In this document: positions 1 to 6,258 of the stretch, piece after piece | Position numbering within the stretch: the first letter of the stretch is position 1 | Layout of the letters: the number at the start of each line of letters is the position of its first letter | NCBI GenBank assembly: GCA_017609945.1 | Contig: JAFCCZ010000032.1 | Location: forward strand, 1-10,236 | Direction of reading: 5' to 3' | Origin: Candidatus Iainarchaeum sp. | GTDB lineage: Archaea; Iainarchaeota; Iainarchaeia; Iainarchaeales; GCA-2688035 | Length of the DNA stretch: 10,236 bases | Position numbers and translations under genes: made by a program | Notes under the pieces: generated by a model | Databases searched by the model: none | The model's input: only the letters and a program-made list of their open reading frames with translations | Told to the model about the DNA's origin: nothing

Positions 1-571
1 TAAGCTCCACAAGGCCCTTGTCAGCCTTTGTGGTCTCGTTCTCAACAGAGCCCTTGCTGCTGTTTGCGTTAACAAAAAACTTGTCCGAGTCAACCCCAAG
101 GGAAACGTGTGTGCTGATCAGAGAAGCGTCCTTCAGCGCGTCCTGCAGCACGGCTGCCTTTACCTTTACAACTGCGTCAAACTCAATCTTTGGGTTGGGA
201 AGCTCGACCTGGCTTACATCAATCAGAGGAATCTGGAATCTCCTTGTGCTCGCGCCCTTGAATTTTACAAGAATCCTGCTCTTGTCCTCACTCATCTCCA
301 TTGAAAGCATGTCGTCGGCCTTTGCGCGGGACATTATTTGGTTAAGGTAATCCAAATCCAGCCCAAGCTTTATAGTGCCCTCGCTGTTGTATTCCTTGAA
401 GGCGGATTTCTCAAGCTTGAAGTCAACCATTGAAATCTGGCTTGGGTCGGTTGCCTTCAGAACAAGCCCGTCTTCCCCAACAATGAATTCGGCCTCGTCA
501 ATCAGAACGCTGATTGCGGAAATGCTTTTCTGAAAGTCCCCGGCCTTCTCCAAAACAAGTTTCATTGGCAT
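1..571 (-). CDS. pcn: DNA polymerase sliding clamp PCNA (3' end beyond window)
   Basis: Ring-shaped clamp that encircles DNA and tethers replicative polymerase, FEN1, ligase and other factors; archaeal forms are usually homotrimers. The visible 190 codons begin MPMKLVLEKAGDF and contain the family signatures: 'KATDPSQISMVDF' (the residues after the first strands), 'LDLDYLNQIMSRAKADD' (second helix region) and 'FKGASTRRFQIPLID', which leads into the interdomain connector. Usual family length is about 245-250 residues, so roughly 55 residues, including the C-terminal tail of domain 2, lie off the left edge. Two in-frame ATGs compete, at 571 and 565. I chose 571 because a TATA-like TTTAAACTTA at 600-591 predicts transcription starting almost exactly there, giving a leaderless message; no Shine-Dalgarno is visible. 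It lies 36 nt downstream of the signal peptidase gene on the same strand but has its own promoter. Identity is confident; the exact start is less so. Confidence 0.95.
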   Translation of the reverse strand, partial: MPMKLVLEKAGDFQKSISAISVLIDEAEFIVGEDGLVLKATDPSQISMVDFKLEKSAFKEYNSEGTIKLGLDLDYLNQIMSRAKADDMLSMEMSEDKSRILVKFKGASTRRFQIPLIDVSQVELPNPKIEFDAVVKVKAAVLQDALKDASLISTHVSLGVDSDKFFVNANSSKGSVENETTKADKGLVEL

Positions 572-590
572 CAGATAAATTGCGTGCAAT

Positions 591-600
591 TAAGTTTAAA
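591..600 (-). promoter_or_regulatory. TATA box of pcn
   Basis: TTTAAACTTA read on the minus strand, in the 36-nt gap between the signal peptidase stop and pcn. Its centre lies about 26 nt upstream of the ATG at 571, the normal archaeal TATA-to-start distance, so the transcript would begin at or next to the start codon. Inferred from position and composition only. Confidence 0.55.
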
Positions 601-607
601 ATCCTAT

Positions 608-1522
608 TCAGCAGATGCCGCTGAAGTTACTGGGCAATCTTCCCGTTGAAACAAGGGATGCGGAGTTGTCGAAAAGCCAGAGCTTTACGCATCCGACCGC
701 CGGGATTTGGAACAGGGCCCTGCCGTCAATCTCGCTTTCCTTTATGGGATAGAGCATTATGCAGTCCTTTTCCGGCGTACCGTAGATTACTCGGCCGCAG
801 TCCTGGTCAACCGTGTTGTTGTTAACTGAATCGCCCTTGGTGAGGAAAAACTTTCCGTCGGAAGCGCTAATCTTTGAAACAAGCCTGTGAATTATCGGGC
901 CGTCTGCGTTGTGAATGTTTGGGCTGTTGTAAACAACAATGCTGCCGTCCTGTGTTATTTGGAGTGTTTGCCCGTTGCTGAATTCAATTGATTCAATCAG
1001 CAGACCGTTCGGACTCTGTGTGTAATTTGGTTCGGCAAAAGAGGCGAATGGGATTTGGGTTAAGGGGTGTTGCAGTGCAATTTCCTGGGCCTCAAGCGAA
1101 CTGAAGGACGCGCCTTGCAAAATGATTACGTCCCCACGGTGGTAAAGCGGTTCCATTGAGCCGCTCATCACAATCACAAAAGGGCTGTGTGTTCCCAGCG
1201 CAAGCCCGAAGGCGGAGTAGACTGCCCAGGCAAAAACAAAGGCCGAGAGAAGGTAGATGCCCCAGTCAACTGCCTCGCTTTTCTCAAAGAAGAAAAGCCA
1301 GGCATAGAATAGGGTGAGAAGGGCAAGGAAGAATGGGACAACCCCAAGCACTGTGGAAACAAGGAGAATAAGCAGGAGGTAGGTTGCGGCAAAAACAAGG
1401 TACTGCCTGTTTTTGCTTAGGGCGTGAACTTTGGGAAGCAGGAAAAGGTCAACATAGGTGAAGGGGTCAAGCCACTTCAGTTTTTTTCTAAACGCTGAAA
1501 TCCTTTCCATCATTTCAATCAC
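608..1522 (-). CDS. Signal peptidase I, archaeal/ER (Sec11-like) type
   Basis: Membrane protease that removes signal peptides from exported proteins on the outer face of the membrane. 'IVMSGSMEPLYHRGDVIIL' (residues 117-135) holds the catalytic Ser122 in the SGSMxP box. 'PIIHRLVSK' carries His212 where bacterial enzymes have Lys, marking the Ser/His Sec11-type mechanism. 'TKGDSVNNNTVDQD' (228-241) is the last box, with candidate third residues Asp231 and Asp239. Hydrophobic stretches at about 42-77 (perhaps a hairpin) and 88-110 precede the catalytic domain. At 304 residues it is longer than many archaeal homologues; a stretch at about 138-190, between the Ser box and 'GSIVVYNSP', looks inserted. 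The frame opens at GTG 1522, overlapping the DUF99 stop as GTGA; ATG codons at 1513 and 1510 are real alternatives that shorten it by 3 or 4 residues. Last gene of the csl4 operon. Confidence 0.9.
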   Translation of the reverse strand: MIEMMERISAFRKKLKWLDPFTYVDLFLLPKVHALSKNRQYLVFAATYLLLILLVSTVLGVVPFFLALLTLFYAWLFFFEKSEAVDWGIYLLSAFVFAWAVYSAFGLALGTHSPFVIVMSGSMEPLYHRGDVIILQGASFSSLEAQEIALQHPLTQIPFASFAEPNYTQSPNGLLIESIEFSNGQTLQITQDGSIVVYNSPNIHNADGPIIHRLVSKISASDGKFFLTKGDSVNNNTVDQDCGRVIYGTPEKDCIMLYPIKESEIDGRALFQIPAVGCVKLWLFDNSASLVSTGRLPSNFSGIC

Positions 1523-2076
1523 GGGTGCGTGCTCTCTCCAATTGTTACACCGCTTGCAACAAGGTGAGCTATTCTCACGGGCTCGGGCAGGTTGCTGTAG
1601 AAAATCGTTTTCTTAAGCAGCTTTTTTGCCTCGCTCGGTTCTATGCCATGACATTGGAAGAAAATTCTTTTAAAGGCGTGAATTGGCCCGGCTTTCTCAA
1701 TCAGCTTCAGCCTCTTGGAGCGGTCCTTGAAGCCGCTTAGCGCTCTCTCAATTAGGTTCATTCTCGGCCTTTTCCTGAAAACGTTTATTACCGGCTTGCC
1801 GGTTTTTTTAAACAGCTTTTCAACGTCAACGATGTTGAAGCCCGCAACATTTATTCCGTCAAGCAGAATGCACTGAATTTGGTCCTCGAACTTGCTTGAG
1901 CACATTTGGATAATCTTTGAGGTGCTGTCAAGGCCGTCAACATTGACGTCCCTTTTGAGAATTCCTTCAATGCGGCCGTCAAGCCTGAAGACAACTCCGA
2001 CCAAAGCGGTCTTTCCCTTTTTCTTTGGCTTGAAAAAACCGTCGTCAACTCCGAGAACGCGAATGCTTCCCTTCAC
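1519..2076 (-). CDS. DUF99 family protein (endonuclease V-like fold, putative nuclease)
   Basis: A 185-residue member of the archaeal DUF99 (UPF0215) family. The family is described as related to endonuclease V and is sometimes named 'endonuclease dU'; the biological substrate is not settled as far as I know. Family features visible here are the N-terminal 'VLGVDDGFF' with Asp11/Asp12, 'CILLDGINVAGFNIVD' with Asp73 (candidate metal ligands of an RNase H-like core), the basic 'FRKRPRMNLIERAL' segment, and the C-terminal 'PEPVRIAHLVASGVTIGES'. The GTG start at 2076 is well fixed: an in-frame TGA lies directly upstream (2079-2077), no ATG follows nearby, and AAGGGG sits a few bases further upstream as a ribosome binding site. 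It lies 14 nt after rpoL and overlaps the next gene by 4 nt, so all are probably co-transcribed. The family call is firm; nuclease activity is inferred from the fold. Confidence 0.9.
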   Translation of the reverse strand: MKGSIRVLGVDDGFFKPKKKGKTALVGVVFRLDGRIEGILKRDVNVDGLDSTSKIIQMCSSKFEDQIQCILLDGINVAGFNIVDVEKLFKKTGKPVINVFRKRPRMNLIERALSGFKDRSKRLKLIEKAGPIHAFKRIFFQCHGIEPSEAKKLLKKTIFYSNLPEPVRIAHLVASGVTIGESTHP

Positions 2077-2090
2077 TCAAACCCCTTAAA

Positions 2091-2366
2091 TCACTTGAAA
2101 GCCTTTTTGACTTCCTTTTTGAAATCAGAAAGGTCTGCGTCAATTCTTTTCAGGGCATCGCTTAGGGCCTTCTTTGGCGTCTTTCCCTCGGTTGAGAGCG
2201 CAAACTGTGCCTGGTTATCGGTTGGGTGGTGCAGCTTGTACGCGGCAAACTTTACCTTGCTGTCCTTCAGCAGGGCACTCCTTAAAAGGTTTGGAAAGGT
2301 GTGCCTTTCGCCCTTGATAACGAACTCCACACTGTTCTTGCCTTCTTTATTTACTTCTATCTCCAA
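2091..2366 (-). CDS. rpoL: DNA-directed RNA polymerase subunit L (Rpo11)
   Basis: Small assembly subunit that pairs with subunit D (Rpo3) to form the alpha-like platform of archaeal RNA polymerase. The 91 residues match the family's usual length and show its signature 'GERHTFPNLLRSALLKD' (residues 19-35) followed by 'VKFAAYKLHHPTDNQAQFAL', the conserved 'aaY..dHP' region, and a C-terminal helix 'PKKALSDALKRIDADL'. The start is TTG at 2366. It is the only reasonable choice: a strong Shine-Dalgarno GGAGGAGA (2378-2371) ends 4 nt before it, and the frame is closed upstream by the csl4 stop codon, which happens to lie in the same frame 18 nt away. It sits between csl4 and DUF99. Linkage of the exosome subunit with rpoL is a recurring archaeal arrangement. 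Confidence 0.96.
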   Translation of the reverse strand: MEIEVNKEGKNSVEFVIKGERHTFPNLLRSALLKDSKVKFAAYKLHHPTDNQAQFALSTEGKTPKKALSDALKRIDADLSDFKKEVKKAFK

Positions 2367-2370
2367 GTAA

Positions 2371-2378
2371 TCTCCTCC
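2371..2378 (-). promoter_or_regulatory. Strong ribosome binding site fixing the TTG start of rpoL
   Basis: GGAGGAGA on the minus strand. Its GGAGG core lies 7 nt before TTG 2366, matching the 16S 3' end CACCUCCU. It decides the non-ATG start, because no ATG or GTG lies within useful distance in frame. Confidence 0.8.
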
Positions 2379-2384
2379 GGAAAA

Positions 2385-2942
2385 TTATTTAAGTGAATAA
2401 TCCTCTGAAATTTTTCTCTCCTCGGTTCTGCCGCAGACAAGGCACTTGAGCTGGCTTCCGAACAGGTGAAGCGGGTGCCTGCACTTCGTGCAGTAGGCAC
2501 GAATTACGCCAAAGCCTGGCTCATCTGTTCTCAGGTCAATGCCGGCGGGCTCAATTTTGGCCACTTTTGCCCTAATCCAGTCGCCTATCCTAAACATGTC
2601 TGAAAGCCTTTCCACGTAATCTCTGCTGACCATTCTGATCGGGAGCGAGGCCCTTCCATGGGTAAGAACCTTTTTGCCGTTCCCGGCTGGCTCCGGCATA
2701 ATGCTCAACGTAACTGAGTTGTCCCTTACTGTTTCAACCCTGCCGAGAACAATGTCGTCCCGGCGGATTACCAAAAGTGGCTTTTGGGACTGCACGGAAA
2801 CGGTTTTTCGCTTGCCGTCCTCAACCGGCTTACCGACGGAATCCGAGATAATGTCGCCCTCGTCAAGGAAGGCGTTTCGCCCTGGCTCAAATTCCTCCTC
2901 AGTACTGAGAAAGTCTCCTGGTAAAACGGTCTTCTTCTTCAA
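2385..2942 (-). CDS. csl4: Exosome complex RNA-binding cap subunit Csl4
   Basis: RNA-binding cap protein of the archaeal exosome, sitting on the Rrp41/Rrp42 hexamer and feeding RNA into the 3'-5' exonuclease or tailing chamber. Three parts are visible in 185 residues. The N-terminal domain is 'VLPGDFLSTEEEFEPGRNAF', the typical PGD...EE..pG signature. An S1-type OB fold spans about 61-142 ('DDIVLGRVETVRDNSVTLSI' through 'IGDWIRAKVAKI'). A C-terminal zinc ribbon has Cys151, Cys154, Cys167 and Cys170 (CTKC...CLVC). The length is normal for the archaeal family. Translation starts at TTG 2942: an in-frame TGA lies at 2951-2949, no ATG occurs until residue 81, and GGTGA (2953-2949) provides a Shine-Dalgarno 6 nt upstream. 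First gene of the four-gene minus-strand operon, divergent from the SpoIIM-like gene. Confidence 0.95.
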   Translation of the reverse strand: MKKKTVLPGDFLSTEEEFEPGRNAFLDEGDIISDSVGKPVEDGKRKTVSVQSQKPLLVIRRDDIVLGRVETVRDNSVTLSIMPEPAGNGKKVLTHGRASLPIRMVSRDYVERLSDMFRIGDWIRAKVAKIEPAGIDLRTDEPGFGVIRAYCTKCRHPLHLFGSQLKCLVCGRTEERKISEDYSLK

Positions 2943-2948
2943 AAAAAA

Positions 2949-2953
2949 TCACC
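2949..2953 (-). promoter_or_regulatory. Ribosome binding site of csl4 overlapping an in-frame stop
   Basis: GGTGA on the minus strand, 6 T residues before TTG 2942, matching the GGTGA half of the extended archaeal consensus AGGAGGTGAT. Its last three bases form an in-frame TGA, which excludes any start further upstream. Confidence 0.6.
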
Positions 2954-2967
2954 AAAAAAGCAGTTGG

Positions 2968-2993
2968 CTTATATAGTTTCTTTTATATATTTT
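2968..2993. promoter_or_regulatory. Divergent promoter region with TATA elements for csl4 operon and SpoIIM-like gene
   Basis: AT-rich block between the two divergent genes. On the plus strand TTTATATATTTTAA (2982-2993 region) centres about 26 nt before position 3012, giving a leader of about 16 nt with AAGGTG (3017-3022) as ribosome site before ATG 3028. On the minus strand TATATAAAAG (2988-2979) would start transcription near 2959, leaving a leader that includes GGTGA. A second minus-strand CTATATAAG (2976-2968) would start too close to the csl4 ribosome site. One AT-rich box may therefore serve both directions. Confidence 0.55.
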
Positions 2994-3027
2994 AACAACG
3001 CTAAGTTATTTAAATCAAGGTGTTGGC

Positions 3028-3897
3028 ATGGTTCTTGAGTCCCTTGTGTCCGGAAAAGAGCTGATGAAACACCCCCTTGTAATGCTTTTTATCGCAATAC
3101 TGATTAGCTCTGCAGGGCTCTGGGTTGCGTATTTTACGTTTCCGGGAAGCAGCAGCATTCTGGGAATAGCGTTTGTGACAATTGCACTGGTTCCGGTAAT
3201 GCACTCGATTTTTGTGAAGGAAGAGGCAATTGAAGCGGAATCCGACAGCTGGACCCCGAACTTCATTGAAAGGCATTTTACGGTTGTTAAGATTTACGCC
3301 TGGTTCTTCATAGGCCTTATCTTAAGCTATGCTTTCTGGTACGCATTCCTGCCGGGCGAGGTGAGGGACGTAGTTTTTGAGGAACAGGAGAACGCGCTCG
3401 GCGGAATTGAAAGGCTTAAGGGAAAAATGACCGGGGACTTTGCCATGGAAAGTGGTCCGTGCAAAAGCAACTTCGTATGCTGGTTCTGGCTGATCTTTTA
3501 CAACAACAGTTTTGTGCTGCTTCTCTCGGTGCTGTTTTCGTTCATTTATGGGGCGGGGGCGGTATTTTTAATCGGCTGGAATGCCTCGGTAATAGGGGTT
3601 GTGATTGGAAAGGACGTGCTGCAGCAGATGATTTTGCAGGGAAACTTTGCTCAGGCGTTCTTGACAGGGGTATACAACGGACTGGGTCTGCTGCCGCACG
3701 GGCTGCCGGAGGCACTTGGTTACTTCTTTGGGGCCATCGCAGGGGGCATAATCGGCGTTGCCGTAATAAAGGAAAAACACAGAACGCACGAGTTTGCGGT
3801 AATTGCAAAGGACGCAATTGTCACCCTGCTTCTCGCGCTTGCATTCCTCTTTGTTGGCGCGCTGATTGAAACGTGGATAATACTGCAGGCGATTTAA
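3028..3897 (+). CDS. SpoIIM/DUF95 family integral membrane protein
   Basis: A 289-residue polytopic membrane protein of the stage II sporulation protein M family. The name comes from the Bacillus peptidoglycan-remodelling protein; archaeal members are common and their role is unknown. Hydrophobic segments lie at about 17-36, 42-62, 86-107, 160-195 (long, perhaps two helices), 228-247 and 262-286. The family hallmark is 'LLPHGLPEALGYFFGAIAGG' (221-240), matching the conserved hGl.E.....G pattern, preceded by a Gly-rich 'YGAGAVFLIGWNASVIGVVIG'. Between helices 3 and 4 is an extramembrane loop of about 50 residues containing Cys145 and Cys151. ATG 3028 is supported by AAGGTG 5 nt upstream and a TATA box at the right distance. 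It is divergent from csl4 and convergent, 6 nt apart, with the SPFH gene. Sporulation is not implied. Confidence 0.85.
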   Translation: MVLESLVSGKELMKHPLVMLFIAILISSAGLWVAYFTFPGSSSILGIAFVTIALVPVMHSIFVKEEAIEAESDSWTPNFIERHFTVVKIYAWFFIGLILSYAFWYAFLPGEVRDVVFEEQENALGGIERLKGKMTGDFAMESGPCKSNFVCWFWLIFYNNSFVLLLSVLFSFIYGAGAVFLIGWNASVIGVVIGKDVLQQMILQGNFAQAFLTGVYNGLGLLPHGLPEALGYFFGAIAGGIIGVAVIKEKHRTHEFAVIAKDAIVTLLLALAFLFVGALIETWIILQAI

Positions 3898-3900
3898 AAA
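3895..3900 (-). terminator. Possible T-tract terminator after the SPFH gene
   Basis: Minus-strand reading just past the SPFH stop gives CTCTTTTTAAATC, with a run of five T. Archaeal termination often needs only a short T tract. No hairpin was seen, so this is weak. Confidence 0.3.
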
Positions 3901-3903
3901 GAG

Positions 3904-4875
3904 TTATTTCTTCTTTGCCTGCTTGGCGATCTTTGCCTTTTCGGACTTGCTTAGGATTGCGGTAACCGCGGGGGCATACTTCTTGAAGAGCTTTTCAATC
4001 TCCGGCTCCTGCTTTCCGGAAACCCTGCCGCCAACCGCTTCGGCGAGCTTGCTTAGCTCCATTGGGAAAATAAATTTGGTGGACTTGCCTTGGCCAAGCT
4101 TTTCCAGAGCGCGAATGTAGTAGTATGCAAGGGCCTTGTCGCTTAAGCCAGCCGCAGCGGTCTTTACTGCCTCAATCTCAGCCATGTGAGCTTGCGCTGA
4201 CTCCATCCGCGCAAGCTTCCTCTGCACCGCGGCCTTTTCGTCGTGCATTGCCTCAATAACTATGGGGGGGATGTCAACCTCTTTGAGTTCAACGCTCACA
4301 ATCTCAATTCCCCAGCCCTTTGAAATAGATTCAGCCTGCTGCTGCAGGTTCTTTGCAATCGTGTTGGTGTTGGCAATCACTTCGGGAAGGGGCATGCTGC
4401 CAATAGTGTCCCTTATGCCGGAAATAATGTAGAGTTTTATTGCCTCCTTGTAATCCTCAATCTCAATCACGCTGCATATTACACTCTGCTTGTCACCCCT
4501 CACCCTCAGATAAATTACTGCGTCAACATGCAGCTCAATGTTGTCCTTTGTTATGACATCCTGCTTTGGAACGTCAATTGTTTTTGTCCGCAGGTCAACC
4601 ACGGTTGGATCCTCAATGCCCGGGATTAGGACGGTCCAGCCAGGCCCGCCGACCCTGCTAACCTTTCCAAAGCGCATTATTACAGCCCGCTCATAATCCT
4701 TCAGCAGGAGCAGGAAGTCCCACTTCCAAAGCATCAGCAGGAAAGCGAGCAGAACTGCAATCCAGAGAATGTTCTGCATGAAAAAGCTGATGTTTGAGAT
4801 AAAAAGAAAGAAGACGGAAATTATGAATACCGCCAGCAGTATAAAGACAATATATTTAATGCTCTCAGCAGCCAT
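3904..4875 (-). CDS. SPFH/Band 7 (stomatin-like) membrane protein
   Basis: Stomatin/prohibitin superfamily protein of 323 residues. Such proteins oligomerise on membranes, organise microdomains and often modulate membrane proteases. Two N-terminal hydrophobic segments (about 6-28 and 31-58) are followed by the Band 7 domain, beginning 'YERAVIMRFGKVSRVGGPG' and continuing 'VVDLRTKTIDVPKQDVITKD', typical stomatin sequence. 'RDTIGSMPLPEVIANTNTI' and 'GIEIVSVELKEVDIPP' (about 155-204) complete it. An Ala/Glu-rich coiled-coil region follows (about 208-260, with 'EAMHDEKAAVQRKLARMESA'), then a Lys-rich C-terminus. ATG 4875 has AGGTGT 7-8 nt upstream and a TATA box at 4920-4911. Archaeal stomatins are often paired with an NfeD-type serine protease gene; none is adjacent here. 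Family is certain, cellular role inferred. Confidence 0.92.
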   Translation of the reverse strand: MAAESIKYIVFILLAVFIISVFFLFISNISFFMQNILWIAVLLAFLLMLWKWDFLLLLKDYERAVIMRFGKVSRVGGPGWTVLIPGIEDPTVVDLRTKTIDVPKQDVITKDNIELHVDAVIYLRVRGDKQSVICSVIEIEDYKEAIKLYIISGIRDTIGSMPLPEVIANTNTIAKNLQQQAESISKGWGIEIVSVELKEVDIPPIVIEAMHDEKAAVQRKLARMESAQAHMAEIEAVKTAAAGLSDKALAYYYIRALEKLGQGKSTKFIFPMELSKLAEAVGGRVSGKQEPEIEKLFKKYAPAVTAILSKSEKAKIAKQAKKK

Positions 4876-4910
4876 CGCATTACACCTGAATAATATTTCT
4901 TTGGATTACT

Positions 4911-4920
4911 TTATATATAA
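4911..4920 (-). promoter_or_regulatory. TATA box of the SPFH gene
   Basis: TTATATATAA, centred near 4915, predicts transcription starting around 4889. That gives a leader of about 13 nt containing AGGTGT (4887-4882) ahead of ATG 4875. Spacing and sequence fit an archaeal promoter. Confidence 0.6.
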
Positions 4921-4986
4921 TATGTGCAGTTTTGGCCAATTTAAGCATTCGCCATGCCCCAAAACCCAAATTAGGGCTGGATAGCC

Positions 4987-4997
4987 TTTATATATAA
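4987..4997 (+). promoter_or_regulatory. TATA box of the DUF373 gene
   Basis: TTTATATATAA centred at 4992 predicts transcription from about 5018, followed by the Shine-Dalgarno AAGGGG (5021-5026) 5 nt before ATG 5032. The whole signal set is well spaced. Confidence 0.65.
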
Positions 4998-5031
4998 CAA
5001 TTTCCAATATTATTTTAATTAAGGGGATTTA

Positions 5032-6258
5032 ATGAAGAACTCGGACAAGCTGCTGGTGTTGTGCGTTGACCGCGACAACGACCTGGGAAAAAAGGCGGGT
5101 GTAAAGGGCCCCGTTGTTGGCAGGAAGAAAAACTTTGATGCAGCCGCCGCACTGGCCCTGGCTGACCCTGGTGAAACGGACGCAAACTGCATGTTTGCGG
5201 GCGTAAAAAAGTTTGACGAGCTCAAGGCCGAAAAGATTAACGCAGAGATTGCGACAATTACTGGTTGGGGGAAACTAGGGTTCAAAAGCGACAGGATTTT
5301 GAACGAACAGCTTGACGCGGTCCTGCAAAAATTCAAGGCAGACGGATTTGTCCTTGTAACGGATGGAGCAGAAGACGATCAGATAATCCCCATAATTCAA
5401 AGCAGGGCAAAGATTGTTAGCAAGGAAACCGTTATAGTGAAACAGGCACAGGAGATTGAATCAGCGTACTTTACCATAAAGGAATTTGTAAAGGACCCGT
5501 TTGTAAGCAGGGTTGTGTTTGGAATCCCGGGAATAATGCTGCTGTTGTATGTTGCGCTGGGAAGCTTTTCGTTCCAGATTCTTGCATTTGTTTTTGGGTT
5601 TTACCTGCTGCTGAAGGGCTTTGGAGTGGAGGATAAGGCACTGCAGGCATTCAACAGCGTTACTGAAAGCATTTCAGTGCAGAGAACATCTTTCCCGTTC
5701 TACGTTGGAAGCCTGTTTATAGTGGTTTTTGGTGCAATCACTGCCTACAACACATACCTTTCAACTGTAATAACCGACCCGGTTATTGACGCAATAACAA
5801 TTGCACACCCAACATTTCTGTTTGTGGTGCTTGCCGCAATGAGTGTTGTGATCGGAAGAAGCATTGACCTGATACACTTCAAGAAAGCCTACCTCCTGAG
5901 AAAATACTTCCTAAGCAGCGTTTCAATCATACTGCTCTGGTTTATTCTGGACGCAGGAACACTTGTGCTGCTAAGGCAAGCTGATCTCAACTGGTTCCTT
6001 GGAAGCATAATCACTTCATTTGTTGTGCTGCTGGTCGCTTTCAGGGTAAGCGAGATAATGGACGTGAAGAAAAAAATCACGAACCTGCTTCTCGGAATCC
6101 CTGTTTACAGCAAGGAAGGTATAATGCTTGGAAGAATTGATTCAGTTGACAGGAGAAAAAACGCTATTCTTTTCACGGACTCCAGGTCAAACAAGAGGGT
6201 TGAATTGAACAGGCGCAACTTTTCGTTCAGCAACGGAAAAATAACCTCTGCAATCTAA
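5032..6258 (+). CDS. DUF373 family integral membrane protein with extra C-terminal domain
   Basis: A 408-residue archaeal DUF373 protein; function unknown. The soluble N-terminal part (1-150) shows the family signature: 'LLVLCVDRDNDLGKKAGVKG' with acidic Asp13/Asp15/Asp17, 'GPVVGR', 'ALALADPGETDANCMFAGVK' and 'FVLVTDGAEDDQIIPIIQSR'. About six membrane segments follow, near 159-175, 178-196, 222-240, 258-275, 291-313 and 321-340. After the last helix, a basic linker 'DVKKKITN' leads to about 55 residues ('GIPVYSKEGIMLGRIDSVDR', then an Asn/Arg-rich end) that look like a small beta-barrel of PRC-barrel type. ATG 5032 has AAGGGG 5 nt upstream. The gene is divergent from SPFH, and its stop codon overlaps the lonB stop by 4 nt (convergent). 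Family is confident; the C-terminal domain call is tentative. Confidence 0.88.
   Translation: MKNSDKLLVLCVDRDNDLGKKAGVKGPVVGRKKNFDAAAALALADPGETDANCMFAGVKKFDELKAEKINAEIATITGWGKLGFKSDRILNEQLDAVLQKFKADGFVLVTDGAEDDQIIPIIQSRAKIVSKETVIVKQAQEIESAYFTIKEFVKDPFVSRVVFGIPGIMLLLYVALGSFSFQILAFVFGFYLLLKGFGVEDKALQAFNSVTESISVQRTSFPFYVGSLFIVVFGAITAYNTYLSTVITDPVIDAITIAHPTFLFVVLAAMSVVIGRSIDLIHFKKAYLLRKYFLSSVSIILLWFILDAGTLVLLRQADLNWFLGSIITSFVVLLVAFRVSEIMDVKKKITNLLLGIPVYSKEGIMLGRIDSVDRRKNAILFTDSRSNKRVELNRRNFSFSNGKITSAI

Noticed and set aside
18..350. Plus-strand frame of 110 codons at the left edge
   Set aside because: Antisense to the pcn coding sequence, whose family motifs are clear.
3028..3897. Sporulation or spore-coat function for the SpoIIM-family gene
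   Set aside because: Archaea do not form endospores. The name reflects only the family's first characterised bacterial member.
4876..5031. tRNA or C/D-box small RNA in the largest intergenic gap
   Set aside because: No cloverleaf, T-loop GTTC-type sequence, RUGAUGA C box or CUGA D box was found; only the two promoters and a weak inverted repeat are present.
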